Shown here: positions 11,465-20,273 of the stretch, piece after piece
Layout of the letters: each line of letters starts with the position of its first letter
Numbering within the stretch: position 1 is the stretch's first letter
Assembly: GCF_009760405.1 (NCBI RefSeq)
Contig: NZ_WRPP01000001.1
Coordinates: 62,001-126,000 of the forward strand
DNA from: Nocardia terrae
GTDB lineage: Bacteria > Actinomycetota > Actinomycetes > Mycobacteriales > Mycobacteriaceae
Reading direction: 5' to 3'
Length of the DNA stretch: 64,000 nt
Program-made: the position numbers and the translations under genes
Notes under the pieces: model-generated
Told to the model about the DNA's origin: nothing
Database searches by the model: none
What the model saw: the letters and a program-made list of their open reading frames with translations, nothing else

Positions 11465-12229
11465 TCATTGCGTGCCACCGAGATCCCGCGATACCGCGGC
11501 CGCCGCGTCGCGCACCTGGGCGATCGGCGCGGGCCGGAAACGCAGCTGCCCGTCGCAGAGCCGATCGATCGGCCCGGTGATGCCGATGGCACCGACCACC
11601 AAACCACCCCGGGAGCGAATCGGCGCGGCGAGACTCGCCTCGCCCGAACGGTATTCACCGATGTCCCCGGCCCACCCGGTGCGCCGCACATCGGAGATGG
11701 CGCGGCGCAGGGCGACCGGGTCGGTGATGGTCCGGTGGGTGAGCGCGGGCAGCCCGCCCTCGCGCGCCGCCTCGGCCAGCTCCCCGTCGTAGGCCAGCAG
11801 CACCTTGCCCAGCGCCGTGGCGTGCGGCGGCAGTTCCTCGCCCACGGCCAGTTCCTGCTCGGTGTTGTCGGGCCGGAAGACGTGATGGATCACCACCACT
11901 CCGCCGTCCACGGGCGCCGCGATCCGCACCGATTCACCGCTGCGCGCCGCCAGGGCGTCGGCCCGGTTGATGGCCCGTGACCGCAGCTCGTTGGCGTCCA
12001 GCCGCCCGGACCCGAGATCCTGCAGCGCCGGACTCAGCTGATATCTGCCGCTCACCGCGTCCTGATCCACGAAACCCACACCCTGCAGCGTTCGCAGGAT
12101 GCCGTGCGCGGTCGGCTTGGCCAGGCCGAGCGCCGAGGCGATCTCCCCGACGCCCATGCGCCCGGATCCGCGCGCGAGCAGCCGCAGAATGGCCGCGGCG
12201 CGCTCGATCGACTGAATCGGTCCGGGCAT
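11465..12229 (-). CDS. IclR-family regulator of glycerol metabolism
   Basis: The 254-residue protein has an N-terminal winged helix ([35 protein letters not shown]) and a C-terminal IclR ligand-binding domain ([35 protein letters not shown]). IclR proteins are usually repressors released by a small metabolite. In actinomycetes a GylR-type IclR protein controls glycerol genes, and this one lies between two glycerol kinase genes, so the same role is inferred. It is the first gene of the leftward operon with glpK1. A dyad sits in the 150-base divergent region. Confidence 0.92.
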   Translation of the reverse strand: MPGPIQSIERAAAILRLLARGSGRMGVGEIASALGLAKPTAHGILRTLQGVGFVDQDAVSGRYQLSPALQDLGSGRLDANELRSRAINRADALAARSGESVRIAAPVDGGVVVIHHVFRPDNTEQELAVGEELPPHATALGKVLLAYDGELAEAAREGGLPALTHRTITDPVALRRAISDVRRTGWAGDIGEYRSGEASLAAPIRSRGGLVVGAIGITGPIDRLCDGQLRFRPAPIAQVRDAAAAVSRDLGGTQ

Positions 12230-12285
12230 GTTCGTAACCTATCAGCAAACCGTTCAGCATTGTCGAACGCGTTGCCTGTCCTCCG

Positions 12286-12312
12286 GACGTTCCACTTCGT
12301 AGCGTGGACGTC
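12286..12312. promoter_or_regulatory. Imperfect dyad in the glpK2/IclR divergent promoter
   Basis: GACGTTCCAC at the left and GTGGACGTC at the right form an imperfect inverted repeat centred near 12299. It lies 57 bases upstream of the IclR start and 68 bases upstream of glpK2. It is a reasonable candidate operator for the adjacent IclR regulator, acting on both arms. Confidence 0.45.
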
Positions 12313-12379
12313 GGGCCCGCTGAACCCCGCGCCCACCTGGGTAAATGAACTCAACGACGAGTTTCTGGAGAGGACCGCG

Positions 12380-13918
12380 ATGACGCAGTATGTCGGAGCC
12401 ATCGATCAAGGCACGACCTCCACGCGATTCATGGTGTTCGATCACGGGGGCAATGTGGTTGCCCGCCATCAGCTCGAGCACGAGCAGATCCTTCCCCAGG
12501 CCGGGTGGGTCGAACACAATCCGGCGGAGATCTGGGAACGCACCCGCACCGTCATCAAGAGCGCCCTCGCCGGCGCCCGCCTCACCGCCGCCGATCTGGC
12601 CGCGGTCGGTGTCACCAATCAGCGTGAGACCACCATCGTGTGGGACCGCCGCACCGGCGTCCCGTACTACAACGCCATCGTCTGGCAGGACACCCGCACC
12701 GATCGCATCGTCGCCGACATCGACAAGGCCGGGCACGGCGATCTGATTCGCGAACGGGCCGGTCTGCCGCCCGCACCGTACTTCTCCGGCGGCAAGCTCA
12801 AGTGGATCCTCGACAATGTCCCCGGCGTGCGGGAAGACGCCGAGAACGGCCACGCCCTCTTCGGCACCCCCGACACCTGGCTGATCTGGAACCTCACCGG
12901 CGGCGTCCACGGCGGCGTGCACATCACCGATCCGACCAATGCCTCGCGCACCATGCTGATGGATCTCGAAACCCTGGACTGGGACGACGAATTGCTCGCG
13001 GTGTTCGGGGTGCCGCGCGCCATGCTGCCGCGTATCGCGCCGTCGTCGAATCCGGAGGGCTTCGGCACCACCAACCCGGACGGTCCGTTCAAGAGCGCCG
13101 TGAAGATCGCCGGCGTGCTCGGCGACCAGCAGGCCGCCACCGTCGGCCAGGTGTGCTTCCGGCCCGGCGAGGCCAAGAACACTTACGGCACCGGCAACTT
13201 CCTCATGCTGAACACCGGTCCGGAGATCGTGCGCTCCAAGCACGGCCTGCTGACCACCGTCGCCTACCAGTTCGGCGACGAGAAGCCGGTGTACGCGCTG
13301 GAGGGTTCGATCGCGGTCACCGGCTCCGCGGTGCAGTGGCTGCGCGATCAGCTCGGCATCATCGCCGGCGCCGCGCAGGTCGAGAACCTCGCCAACCAGG
13401 TGGCCGACAACGGCGGCGTGTACTTCGTGCCCGCCTTCTCCGGCCTGTTCGCGCCCTACTGGCGCGCGGACGCCCGCGGCGTGATCGTGGGCCTGTCCCG
13501 CTACAGCAACAATGCCCACTTGGCCAGGGCCACACTGGAATCCATCGCCTACCAGACCCGCGACGTGGTCGAGGCCATGCAGCAGGACTCCGGCGTGAAG
13601 CTCGACACCCTGCGCGTGGACGGCGGCGTCACCGCCAACGAACTGGCCATGCAGATCCAGTCGGACTTCCTCGGCGTGCCGGTCTCGCGGCCCGTGGTCG
13701 CCGAGACCACCGCGCTCGGCGCGGCCTACGCCGCCGGTCTGGCCGTCGGATTCTGGAGCAGCACAGACGAACTCGTCGCCAACTGGCACGAGGACAAGAA
13801 CTGGCAGCCCGCCATGACCGACGAAGCGCGCCAGAAGGGTTACGCGCGCTGGCTCAAGGCCGTGTCGCGCACCCTCGAATGGGTCGATCTCGACGATGAC
13901 GACGACCAGAAGCGATGA
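12380..13918 (+). CDS. glpK: Glycerol kinase 2
   Basis: The 512-residue FGGY glycerol kinase carries [57 protein letters not shown] and [11 protein letters not shown], the complete family set. Its C-terminus is acidic ([10 protein letters not shown]), which glpK1 lacks. ATG 12380 is preceded by GGAGAGG. It starts the rightward glycerol operon and is followed after 44 bases by glpD. Together they convert glycerol to dihydroxyacetone phosphate. A second kinase in the same locus may serve a different glycerol level or growth state; this is inference. Confidence 0.95.
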   Translation: MTQYVGAIDQGTTSTRFMVFDHGGNVVARHQLEHEQILPQAGWVEHNPAEIWERTRTVIKSALAGARLTAADLAAVGVTNQRETTIVWDRRTGVPYYNAIVWQDTRTDRIVADIDKAGHGDLIRERAGLPPAPYFSGGKLKWILDNVPGVREDAENGHALFGTPDTWLIWNLTGGVHGGVHITDPTNASRTMLMDLETLDWDDELLAVFGVPRAMLPRIAPSSNPEGFGTTNPDGPFKSAVKIAGVLGDQQAATVGQVCFRPGEAKNTYGTGNFLMLNTGPEIVRSKHGLLTTVAYQFGDEKPVYALEGSIAVTGSAVQWLRDQLGIIAGAAQVENLANQVADNGGVYFVPAFSGLFAPYWRADARGVIVGLSRYSNNAHLARATLESIAYQTRDVVEAMQQDSGVKLDTLRVDGGVTANELAMQIQSDFLGVPVSRPVVAETTALGAAYAAGLAVGFWSSTDELVANWHEDKNWQPAMTDEARQKGYARWLKAVSRTLEWVDLDDDDDQKR

Positions 13919-13962
13919 CCGGTCGCACCAAGCTTCACCTCACCGATAACAAGGAGTATTTC

Positions 13963-15639
13963 GTGTCCGCACAACTGGATCCCGCCTACCGCGCCCGGGC
14001 GATTGATTCGCTCGGCGACACCGAAATCGACGTGCTCGTGATCGGTGGTGGAGTGACCGGAGCGGGTGCCGCCTTGGACGCCGCCTCGCGCGGTCTGTCC
14101 GTCACCCTGGTCGAGGCGCGCGATTTCGCCGCCGGTACCTCGAGCCGTTCCTCCAAGCTCATCCACGGTGGCCTGCGCTACCTGGAGCAGTACGACTTCG
14201 CCTTGGTCCGTGAGGCTTTGAAGGAGCGCGGGCTGCTGCTGAACAAGCTGGCCCCGCACCTGGTGCACCCGGTCTCGTTCCTGTTCCCGCTGCAGAAGCA
14301 CTACGAGCGCTTCTACATCGGCGCCGGCATCGCCCTCTACGACACCATGGGCGGCGCGCGCTCGGTGCCCATGCACAAGCACCTGAGCCGTTCGGGCGCA
14401 CTGGAATTGGCCCCGGCGCTCAAGGAAGACGCCATGACCGGCGCCATCCGTTACTACGACGCCCAGGTCGACGACGCCCGCCACACCATGACCATCGCCC
14501 GAACCGCCGCCCAGCACGGCGCGACCGTGCTGACCCGGACCAAGGTCACCGGCCTGCTGCGCGACGGCGAGAAGGTCGTGGGCGCGAAGGTCGTGGATCT
14601 GGAAACCGGTCTGGAGCACAGCATCCGGGCCAAGACCGTGATCTCGGCGACCGGCGTGTGGACCGACGACATGATCAAGATGACCGGCGTGGACTTCCCG
14701 TTCCACGTGCGCATGTCCAAGGGCGTGCACATCATGGTGCCGCGCGAGAAGCTGAACATGGACACCGGCATCGCCATGAAGACCGAGAAGTCCGTGCTGT
14801 TCGTGATCCCGTGGGCCGAGCACTGGATCATCGGCACTACCGACACCGACTGGTCGCTGGACAAGAACCACCCGACCGCCACCGCGTCGGACGTGCAGTA
14901 CATCCTCGACCACGTGAATTCGCTGCTGCGCGAACCGATCACCCGCGCCGACATCGTCGGCACCTACGCGGGCCTGCGGCCGCTGATGACCGGCGCGAAC
15001 AAGGAGACCTCGAAGCTGTCGCGCGAGCACGCGGTGGCCGAGCCGGCTCCCGGCCTGTTCGTCATCGCGGGCGGCAAGTACACCACCTACCGGGTGATGG
15101 CCGCCGACGTGGTGGACGCCGCCGCCGAGCGCCTGGGCAGCGATGTCGCGCCGTCGGTGACCGCCAACCTGCCCATCCTGGGCGCGGTCGGCTACCAGGA
15201 CATGCTGGACTCCGTCGCCGATGTGGCCGCGCGCGCCGAGCTGCCGGTGGAGACGGTGGAGCACCTGCTGGGCCGCTACGGCTCGCTGGCCGAGGACATC
15301 TTCGGCCTCATCGCCGCGGCTCCCGAACTGCGCGAGCCGATTCCGGGCGCCGAGGACTACCTGGCCGCGGAGGCCGTCTACGCCGCCACCCACGAGGGCG
15401 CGCTGCACCTGGACGACCTGCTCACCCGCCGCACCCGCATCTCCATCGAGGTCTCCGACCGCGGCCTGAAGGCGGCCCCGGAGATCGCGCGGCTCATCGC
15501 CCCGCACCTGGGCTGGACCGACGAGCGCACCAACAACGAGATCAACCGGTACTTCGATCGCGTGCACGCCGAGCTGGCCGCGAACGAGGAGAAGGACGAC
15601 GAGGCGGCCAACGCGGCTCGCCTGATCGCCGTCGGCTGA
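13963..15639 (+). CDS. glpD: Glycerol-3-phosphate dehydrogenase, FAD-dependent
   Basis: The 558-residue protein oxidises sn-glycerol-3-phosphate to dihydroxyacetone phosphate and passes electrons to quinone at the membrane face. The FAD-binding Rossmann motif VIGGGVTGAGAALDAA is near residue 25. GTSSRSSKLIHGGLRYLEQ is the strongly conserved GlpD signature. Further blocks are HIMVPREKLN, WIIGTTDTDW and AGGKYTTYRVMA, followed by the helical DAO_C domain. The GTG start was chosen because AAGGAG lies 6 bases upstream. An ATG at 13915 overlaps the glpK2 stop but adds 16 residues outside the family. A strong hairpin follows the stop. Confidence 0.95.
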   Translation: MSAQLDPAYRARAIDSLGDTEIDVLVIGGGVTGAGAALDAASRGLSVTLVEARDFAAGTSSRSSKLIHGGLRYLEQYDFALVREALKERGLLLNKLAPHLVHPVSFLFPLQKHYERFYIGAGIALYDTMGGARSVPMHKHLSRSGALELAPALKEDAMTGAIRYYDAQVDDARHTMTIARTAAQHGATVLTRTKVTGLLRDGEKVVGAKVVDLETGLEHSIRAKTVISATGVWTDDMIKMTGVDFPFHVRMSKGVHIMVPREKLNMDTGIAMKTEKSVLFVIPWAEHWIIGTTDTDWSLDKNHPTATASDVQYILDHVNSLLREPITRADIVGTYAGLRPLMTGANKETSKLSREHAVAEPAPGLFVIAGGKYTTYRVMAADVVDAAAERLGSDVAPSVTANLPILGAVGYQDMLDSVADVAARAELPVETVEHLLGRYGSLAEDIFGLIAAAPELREPIPGAEDYLAAEAVYAATHEGALHLDDLLTRRTRISIEVSDRGLKAAPEIARLIAPHLGWTDERTNNEINRYFDRVHAELAANEEKDDEAANAARLIAVG

Positions 15640-15673
15640 TTCCGGACGCACCGCCCGATTTCGAATATCGAGT

Positions 15674-15710
15674 TGTAGCGCCGCACGGGCGATTCCCGCG
15701 CGGCGCTACA
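15674..15710. terminator. Hairpin after glpD
   Basis: The outer 11-bp stem TGTAGCGCCGC / GCGGCGCTACA encloses an inner CGGG/CCCG pair. It lies 34 bases after the glpD stop. It probably ends or attenuates the glpK2-glpD message before glpF, which appears to have its own promoter. Confidence 0.7.
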
Positions 15711-15740
15711 GCCGTATCTTGTGAGCCGAATTGCCTTGCG

Positions 15741-15790
15741 CCGTAATTAATTTACGGAACTTGTGTTCGGCGTCCGTTTACCTCTAGCGT
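15741..15790 (+). promoter_or_regulatory. Putative glpF promoter with upstream palindrome
   Basis: A perfect AT-rich palindrome CCGTAA-N5-TTACGG lies at 15741-15757. Immediately downstream a possible -35 TTGTGT (15761) and -10 TAGCGT (15785) are separated by 18 bases. The 5' leader would be about 75 bases. The palindrome could be an operator. The promoter elements are only partial matches to consensus. Confidence 0.4.
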
Positions 15791-15868
15791 GTTTCTAAAG
15801 GTTTGCTGAGCGAAAGACCGTAGAGTCTGGTTCAGAGTGGCATCGGACGCCGATCGGAAGGCGAATCA

Positions 15869-16699
15869 ATGGGCTTCAGCTCTATCTTTGTCAGTGAGGC
15901 ACTGGGCACCGGAGTGCTGATACTTCTGGGCGCCGGTGTGGTTGCCAACGTGGTGCTGGCCAAGTCGAAAGGTTTCGACGGCGGCTGGCTGCTCATCACC
16001 TTCGGTTGGGGGCTCGGCGTTTTCGGCGGCGTGTACGTCGCCTACAAGACCGGCGGCCACCTCAACCCCGCGGTCACGATCGGCAATCTGTTCTCGGGCG
16101 CAAAGGAATACGCCCCCGGTATCGAGGTGAACTTCACCAATACCGTTGCCTACCTGTCGGGTCAGCTGGTCGGCGCGTTCCTCGGCGCCTGCGCGGCCTA
16201 CGTGGTCTACAAGAAGCACTTCGACGAGGAGCCCGACGAGGGCAAGAAGCTGGGCGTGTTCTCCACCGGCCCGGCCATCCGCTCCTATACCTGGAACTTC
16301 CTCACCGAGGTCATCGCGACCTTCGTGCTGGTCTTCGTGATCCTCGCCTTCGGCAAGACCCCCAGCGGCCTCGGCCCGTTGGCGGCGGCCTTGCTGGTGG
16401 TCGGCATCGGCGCGTCCCTGGGCGGCCCGACCGGCTACGCCATCAACCCGGCCCGTGACCTGGGTCCGCGCATCGCCTACGCCCTGCTGCCCACCCGCCG
16501 CGCGGCGAGCGTGGCGCCGGAACGGGTTCCGGCCGGTGTGGCCGCGGGTGGTGCGGGTCAGCGCGTCCTCGAGGAGAACCCCGGCGACCCGGTGTCCTCC
16601 ACCGAGAAGAATGCCGACTGGTCCTACGCCTGGGTGCCGGTGCTCGGCCCGCTCGTCGGCGGTGCGCTCGCGGGCCTCGTGGCCCAGTGGTACATGTAG
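15869..16699 (+). CDS. glpF: Glycerol uptake facilitator, MIP family
   Basis: The 276-residue membrane protein has the two MIP hallmark boxes, GGHLNPAVT and GYAINPARDLGPR. The Asp after the second NPAR is the aquaglyceroporin form, which supports glycerol rather than water-only transport. Six hydrophobic segments are visible, from SIFVSEALGTGVLILLG to VLGPLVGGALAGLVA. Compared with the classic facilitator there is an extra hydrophilic stretch of about 40 residues (RRAASVAPERVPAG to SSTEKNADW) before the last helix. It lies downstream of glpD and completes uptake, phosphorylation and oxidation of glycerol. Confidence 0.92.
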   Translation: MGFSSIFVSEALGTGVLILLGAGVVANVVLAKSKGFDGGWLLITFGWGLGVFGGVYVAYKTGGHLNPAVTIGNLFSGAKEYAPGIEVNFTNTVAYLSGQLVGAFLGACAAYVVYKKHFDEEPDEGKKLGVFSTGPAIRSYTWNFLTEVIATFVLVFVILAFGKTPSGLGPLAAALLVVGIGASLGGPTGYAINPARDLGPRIAYALLPTRRAASVAPERVPAGVAAGGAGQRVLEENPGDPVSSTEKNADWSYAWVPVLGPLVGGALAGLVAQWYM

Positions 16700-16717
16700 G
16701 CCCCACGCGGCGCTGAA

Positions 16718-17221
16718 TCAGACTCCCACGCTGGAGAGTTCGCCCGGGGTCGCACCCAGGCGCAGGAAGTGCTCGGGAGCCACCTCCACGAAAATCGCAT
16801 GACCGGTGGCGATCACGGTGTCGCCATCGGTCAGCGTGGTCTCGATGAAGAGCTTGCGACCCTCCCTGGCCCGCAGCATCGAAGTGACTACGAATTCTCG
16901 ATTCAATCGCGCGGGGGCGAGGAAGCTGACGTCGAGTTTCACGGTCACGGCGGGCTGCTGAAGCGGAACCAGGATCGCGCCGGACCCCTCGTCCAGGGCC
17001 GCGGAGACAATGCCCCCGTGTGCCACGCCGGGCGCGCCCTGATGCCGCTCATCCATGGTGAAAGTGCCGCGTACGGTGTCGCCGTGGCGCTCGAAGGTGA
17101 TCCGCGGGGAAGCCGGATTGGACGGTCCGCAGCCGAAGCAGCCGTGGTGATGCGGTGGAAAGGGCCCCTCGGCGAAGAGATCGCCCAGCGGCAACGGCGC
17201 GGTGCCGCGGTCGTGGTCCAT
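16718..17221 (-). CDS. PaaI/4HBT-type hotdog thioesterase
   Basis: The 167-residue protein has a single hotdog fold with the PaaI-family signature GVAHGGIVSAALDEGSG, which contains the active-site Gly/Asp-Glu helix. The N-terminus carries HHHGCFGCGPSNP, a Cys-containing motif seen in THEM4-like and mycobacterial thioesterases. These enzymes hydrolyse acyl-CoA. It is convergent with glpF, with only 18 bases between the stops, and is a single gene. Substrate chain length cannot be read from the sequence. Confidence 0.85.
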   Translation of the reverse strand: MDHDRGTAPLPLGDLFAEGPFPPHHHGCFGCGPSNPASPRITFERHGDTVRGTFTMDERHQGAPGVAHGGIVSAALDEGSGAILVPLQQPAVTVKLDVSFLAPARLNREFVVTSMLRAREGRKLFIETTLTDGDTVIATGHAIFVEVAPEHFLRLGATPGELSSVGV

Positions 17222-17364
17222 GTCTAGAAGTTAACCCAGATTCGAATCTGTTGCGCAACCCGTGACGGGTGGTTCGTTTTCCGGCGCGCCGGGCGACACC
17301 CGCGATTCATCCCATATATCGGGAATCGGGTTTCAGATTGTGGACGCGGTGGGAAGATGCTCGC

Positions 17365-17976
17365 GTGAACCGCATCGCACGCTCGCTAGCCGCTGTCTGC
17401 GGAGTCCTGGCCGTGGCCGCCGGGACGACAGCCTGCGGATCGAGCAACGACCACTCGGCCTCGACCACGTCGGCGGGTACGCCGACGGTTCGATCGGGCA
17501 TCCCGGATTCTGCCAAGAAATTCGACGTCTCCAGCCCGGATCTCAAAGACGGGCAGCCCGTGCCGCAGGCGCAGTGGGCGAACTCCAACGGGTGCACCGG
17601 AGGCAACCAGGCCCCGAGAGTGCAGTGGTCGGGGGCTCCCGCCGACGCGAAGAGCTTCGCGGTCACCATGTTCGACGTGGACGCGCCGACCGGCAGCGGG
17701 CTGTGGCACTGGCTGAGCTGGGATATCCCGGCCTCGGCCACCGATCTCGCCGCGGCCCCCGGCGCCGTCGCCGGCACCAACGACCTCGGCATGACCGGCT
17801 ACCTCGGCCCCTGCCCGCCCACCGGCGACGGCCTGCACCACTACTGGATCACCGTGCTGGCCTTGGACACTCCCAGCCTGGGCCTACCCGCCAACACCCC
17901 ACCCGCCCTGGCCGCCTTCGCCCTCAACCACCGCATCATCGGCTACGCGCGCATGACGGTGACGGCCCAGCAGTAG
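17365..17976 (+). CDS. PEBP-family (YbhB/YbcL-like) putative lipoprotein
   Basis: The 203-residue protein has an N-terminal signal (RIARSLAAVCGVLAVAAG) ending in TTAC, a weak lipobox, so it is probably lipid-anchored or exported. The mature part is a phosphatidylethanolamine-binding-protein fold: FAVTMFDVDAP, GLWHWLSWDIPA, and LHHYWITVLALD. Bacterial PEBP homologues bind small anionic ligands and some inhibit serine proteases; the role here is unknown. The GTG start is chosen because the signal peptide begins there; ATG 17269 would add a charged 32-residue extension that masks it. Confidence 0.85.
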   Translation: MNRIARSLAAVCGVLAVAAGTTACGSSNDHSASTTSAGTPTVRSGIPDSAKKFDVSSPDLKDGQPVPQAQWANSNGCTGGNQAPRVQWSGAPADAKSFAVTMFDVDAPTGSGLWHWLSWDIPASATDLAAAPGAVAGTNDLGMTGYLGPCPPTGDGLHHYWITVLALDTPSLGLPANTPPALAAFALNHRIIGYARMTVTAQQ

Positions 17977-18059
17977 GCCGACACGACCGGCCGTCCCTCG
18001 GGATCGACGCCGCGCATGCTTCGGCGCGCGCCGAAGTATGGGGGCGGGAGACTGGAGGC

Positions 18060-18788
18060 ATGGAACCGATCAGAGACGGCGATGTGGACATCTCCGGGGC
18101 CGCACGGCTGCTGGCGGATCCGGCGCGGGCGCGGATGCTGACGGTGCTGGCCGATGGGCGGGCACAACCGGCGGGGGAGTTGGCGCGGGCGGGCGGGGTG
18201 AGTGCGGCGACCGCCAGCGAGCACCTGGGGAAGATGGTCGATCAGGGCTGGCTGGGGGTGGAACGGGTGGGACGGCACCGGTATTACCGCATTGCCATGC
18301 CCGAGGTCGTGCAGGTGATCGAGTCGATGGCGCTGATCTCCTCGGTGCGGCCGGTCAAGTCGCTGCGCGGCGCGCGAGCGAGCCGGGACCTGAAGATCGC
18401 GCGCTCCTGCTACGACCATCTGGCCGGAGCCGTCGGCGTGGCCGTGTTCGACGCACTGTGCGACGGACAGCTGCTGAACGTCACCGGCGGCCAGTGGACC
18501 ACGGGCGACCGCTCGCACCCTCTCCTCGACGAATTGAGCATCACCGCAACGGATCTGCGCCGATTCGGGCGCCGGCCCGCGGTGCGGGTGTGCCTGGACT
18601 GGTCCGAGCGCCGCTACCACCTGGCCGGTGGACTCGGTGCGCTGATCCTGCGCCGCATGCTCGACCGCCGATGGTGCACACCCGGAAACACCCCGCGCGC
18701 TGTCGCATTCACCCCCGAGGGCTGGGAAGCACTGGATCGCACGGTGAGCGTCGACCGGGCCGCGATCATGGACAAGTACGCCGCGTAA
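18060..18788 (+). CDS. ArsR-family winged-helix regulator
   Basis: The 242-residue protein has an N-terminal ArsR-type wHTH (AARLLADPARARMLTVLADG, then SAATASEHLGKMVDQGWL and a RVGRHRYYRI wing) and a longer C-terminal domain with one Cys-containing stretch (CYDHLAGAVGVAVFDALCDG). No clear metal-ligand CXC motif is present, so it may respond to a drug or organic ligand. The ATG lies 9 bases after GGGAG. It is followed after 59 bases by a multidrug-type MFS gene in the same direction, its most likely target. Confidence 0.87.
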   Translation: MEPIRDGDVDISGAARLLADPARARMLTVLADGRAQPAGELARAGGVSAATASEHLGKMVDQGWLGVERVGRHRYYRIAMPEVVQVIESMALISSVRPVKSLRGARASRDLKIARSCYDHLAGAVGVAVFDALCDGQLLNVTGGQWTTGDRSHPLLDELSITATDLRRFGRRPAVRVCLDWSERRYHLAGGLGALILRRMLDRRWCTPGNTPRAVAFTPEGWEALDRTVSVDRAAIMDKYAA

Positions 18789-18847
18789 CGACCTTTGCGG
18801 CGCATGGTTCGGCTCGGGCCGAAGGGTTTCGGGGCCAGGGTGGATAC

Positions 18848-20197
18848 ATGACTTCGACACTGGAATCGGCTCGGACGGAGCACGGGGGGCTCGCGCTGAC
18901 CGCGATCTCGGCGGGGTTCGCCCTGGTCATTCTCGACACCACGATCGTGGCGGTCGCCTTGGACCGGATGGCGGTCGGGCTGCACACCACCGTGACCGGG
19001 CTGGAGTGGGTGGTCGACGGGTACACGGTCACGGTCGCCGCGCTGCTCATGCTGGGCGGGGGACTCGCGGACCGGTTCGGGCCGCGGCGCTCGTTCCAGG
19101 CGGGCCTGGCGTTCTTCGGGCTGGCCTCGCTGGCCTGCGCGGCCGCGCCGGATGTCGGCATGCTCGTGGCCGCGAGGGTGGTGCAGGGAATCGGTGCGGC
19201 ACTGTTGATTCCGGCCTCACTGGCGTTGATTCGCTACACCTATCCCGACGACACCGCCCGCGCTCGCGCCACCGGAATCTGGGGTGCGATCGGCTCGACG
19301 GCCGCCAGCTGCGGTCCGGTGCTCGGTGGCGTGCTGTCCGAAAACCTCGGGTGGCCGGCTATTTTCGCCATCAACGCGCCGGTCTGCGTGGTCACGGCGG
19401 TCTTGCTGCAGCGGAACGTGCCATCGGTACCCGGTGCGGCGGAACGGATTCCGGTGCTCGGCCACGTGGCGACGGTCATCGCCATGGCCGGTGTCACCGC
19501 GACCGCGATTCTCGCCGGCGCCCGGCCCGTCGCGGTGAGCCCGCTCATCGCGGCCGCGGTGGCGGCGGCCGTGGGAGTCTCGCTGAGCGGGTACGCGGCC
19601 CGAACCGGAAAGGGGCTGCTGCCCAGCGGACTCCGGCGATCGCGGGCCTTCACCGTCGGGACCCGGGTCGGCCTGGCCCAGAACCTGGGCTTCTACGGGC
19701 AGCTGTTCGTGATCAGCCTCTACCTGCAGCGTCACCTCCACTATTCGCCCACCGCAGCCGGTTTCGCGCTGCTCCCCGAGGCCGCGATCGGCATCCTGGC
19801 CTCCACCCTGGGCGGTCGTCACGCCGCTCGGCTCGGTCCCCGCACGGTCATCGTCACCGGATTGACCACGGGCGCGGCCGGTCTGGCCGGCCTGGCCTGC
19901 ATCGGCCCGCACACCCCGTTCGCCGTGATCGCGATCCCCTTGCTGCTCATCGGATTCGGCATGGCCTACACCATGCCGGCCGCGACACATGTGACGGTGT
20001 CGGCCGCCGGTCCTGCGAACGCCGGGTTGGCCGGCGCCGCCTTCAACGCCGCCCGCCAGCTGGGATCCGCTCTGGGCGTGGCGCTCCTGGGTTCCCTGCT
20101 GATCCTCGCCCCCGGCGGCATCGCCCTCCCCCTGACAGCCGCCGCCCTCGTCTTCCTGGCCGCCGCTGTCCTCGCCCGCACCCTCCCGAAACGCTGA
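18848..20197 (+). CDS. MFS drug:H+ antiporter (DHA2-like)
   Basis: The 449-residue membrane protein carries the DHA2 motif C region (ALVILDTTIVAVALDRMA-type start), LEWVVDGYTVTVAALLMLGG, the loop 2-3 motif GGLADRFGPRRSF, and VVQGIGAALLIPASLAL. Twelve or more hydrophobic segments run to LTAAALVFLAAAVLARTL. Members export drugs or toxic metabolites. It follows the ArsR regulator and ends right against a 17-bp hairpin. The substrate is unknown. Confidence 0.88.
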   Translation: MTSTLESARTEHGGLALTAISAGFALVILDTTIVAVALDRMAVGLHTTVTGLEWVVDGYTVTVAALLMLGGGLADRFGPRRSFQAGLAFFGLASLACAAAPDVGMLVAARVVQGIGAALLIPASLALIRYTYPDDTARARATGIWGAIGSTAASCGPVLGGVLSENLGWPAIFAINAPVCVVTAVLLQRNVPSVPGAAERIPVLGHVATVIAMAGVTATAILAGARPVAVSPLIAAAVAAAVGVSLSGYAARTGKGLLPSGLRRSRAFTVGTRVGLAQNLGFYGQLFVISLYLQRHLHYSPTAAGFALLPEAAIGILASTLGGRHAARLGPRTVIVTGLTTGAAGLAGLACIGPHTPFAVIAIPLLLIGFGMAYTMPAATHVTVSAAGPANAGLAGAAFNAARQLGSALGVALLGSLLILAPGGIALPLTAAALVFLAAAVLARTLPKR

Positions 20198-20247
20198 GTG
20201 GCACACCATCGAGGGGATTTGTCCCGAATTCCTCGATGGTGTGCCAC
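20198..20247. terminator. 17-bp perfect inverted repeat between convergent genes
   Basis: GTGGCACACCATCGAGG at 20198-20214 is repeated in perfect inverted form at 20231-20247 around a 16-base loop. It begins at the base after the MFS stop codon and lies 26 bases from the end of the desaturase gene. It probably serves as a bidirectional terminator. Its length and mixed base composition differ from the GC-only hairpins elsewhere in the window. Confidence 0.7.
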
Positions 20248-20273
20248 TGGACGAGCAGCCGTGAGGTCGACGA

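Noticed and set aside
13840..15651. A 603-codon open frame opposite glpD
   Set aside because: glpD motifs are complete on the + strand; the antisense frame has no recognisable domain.
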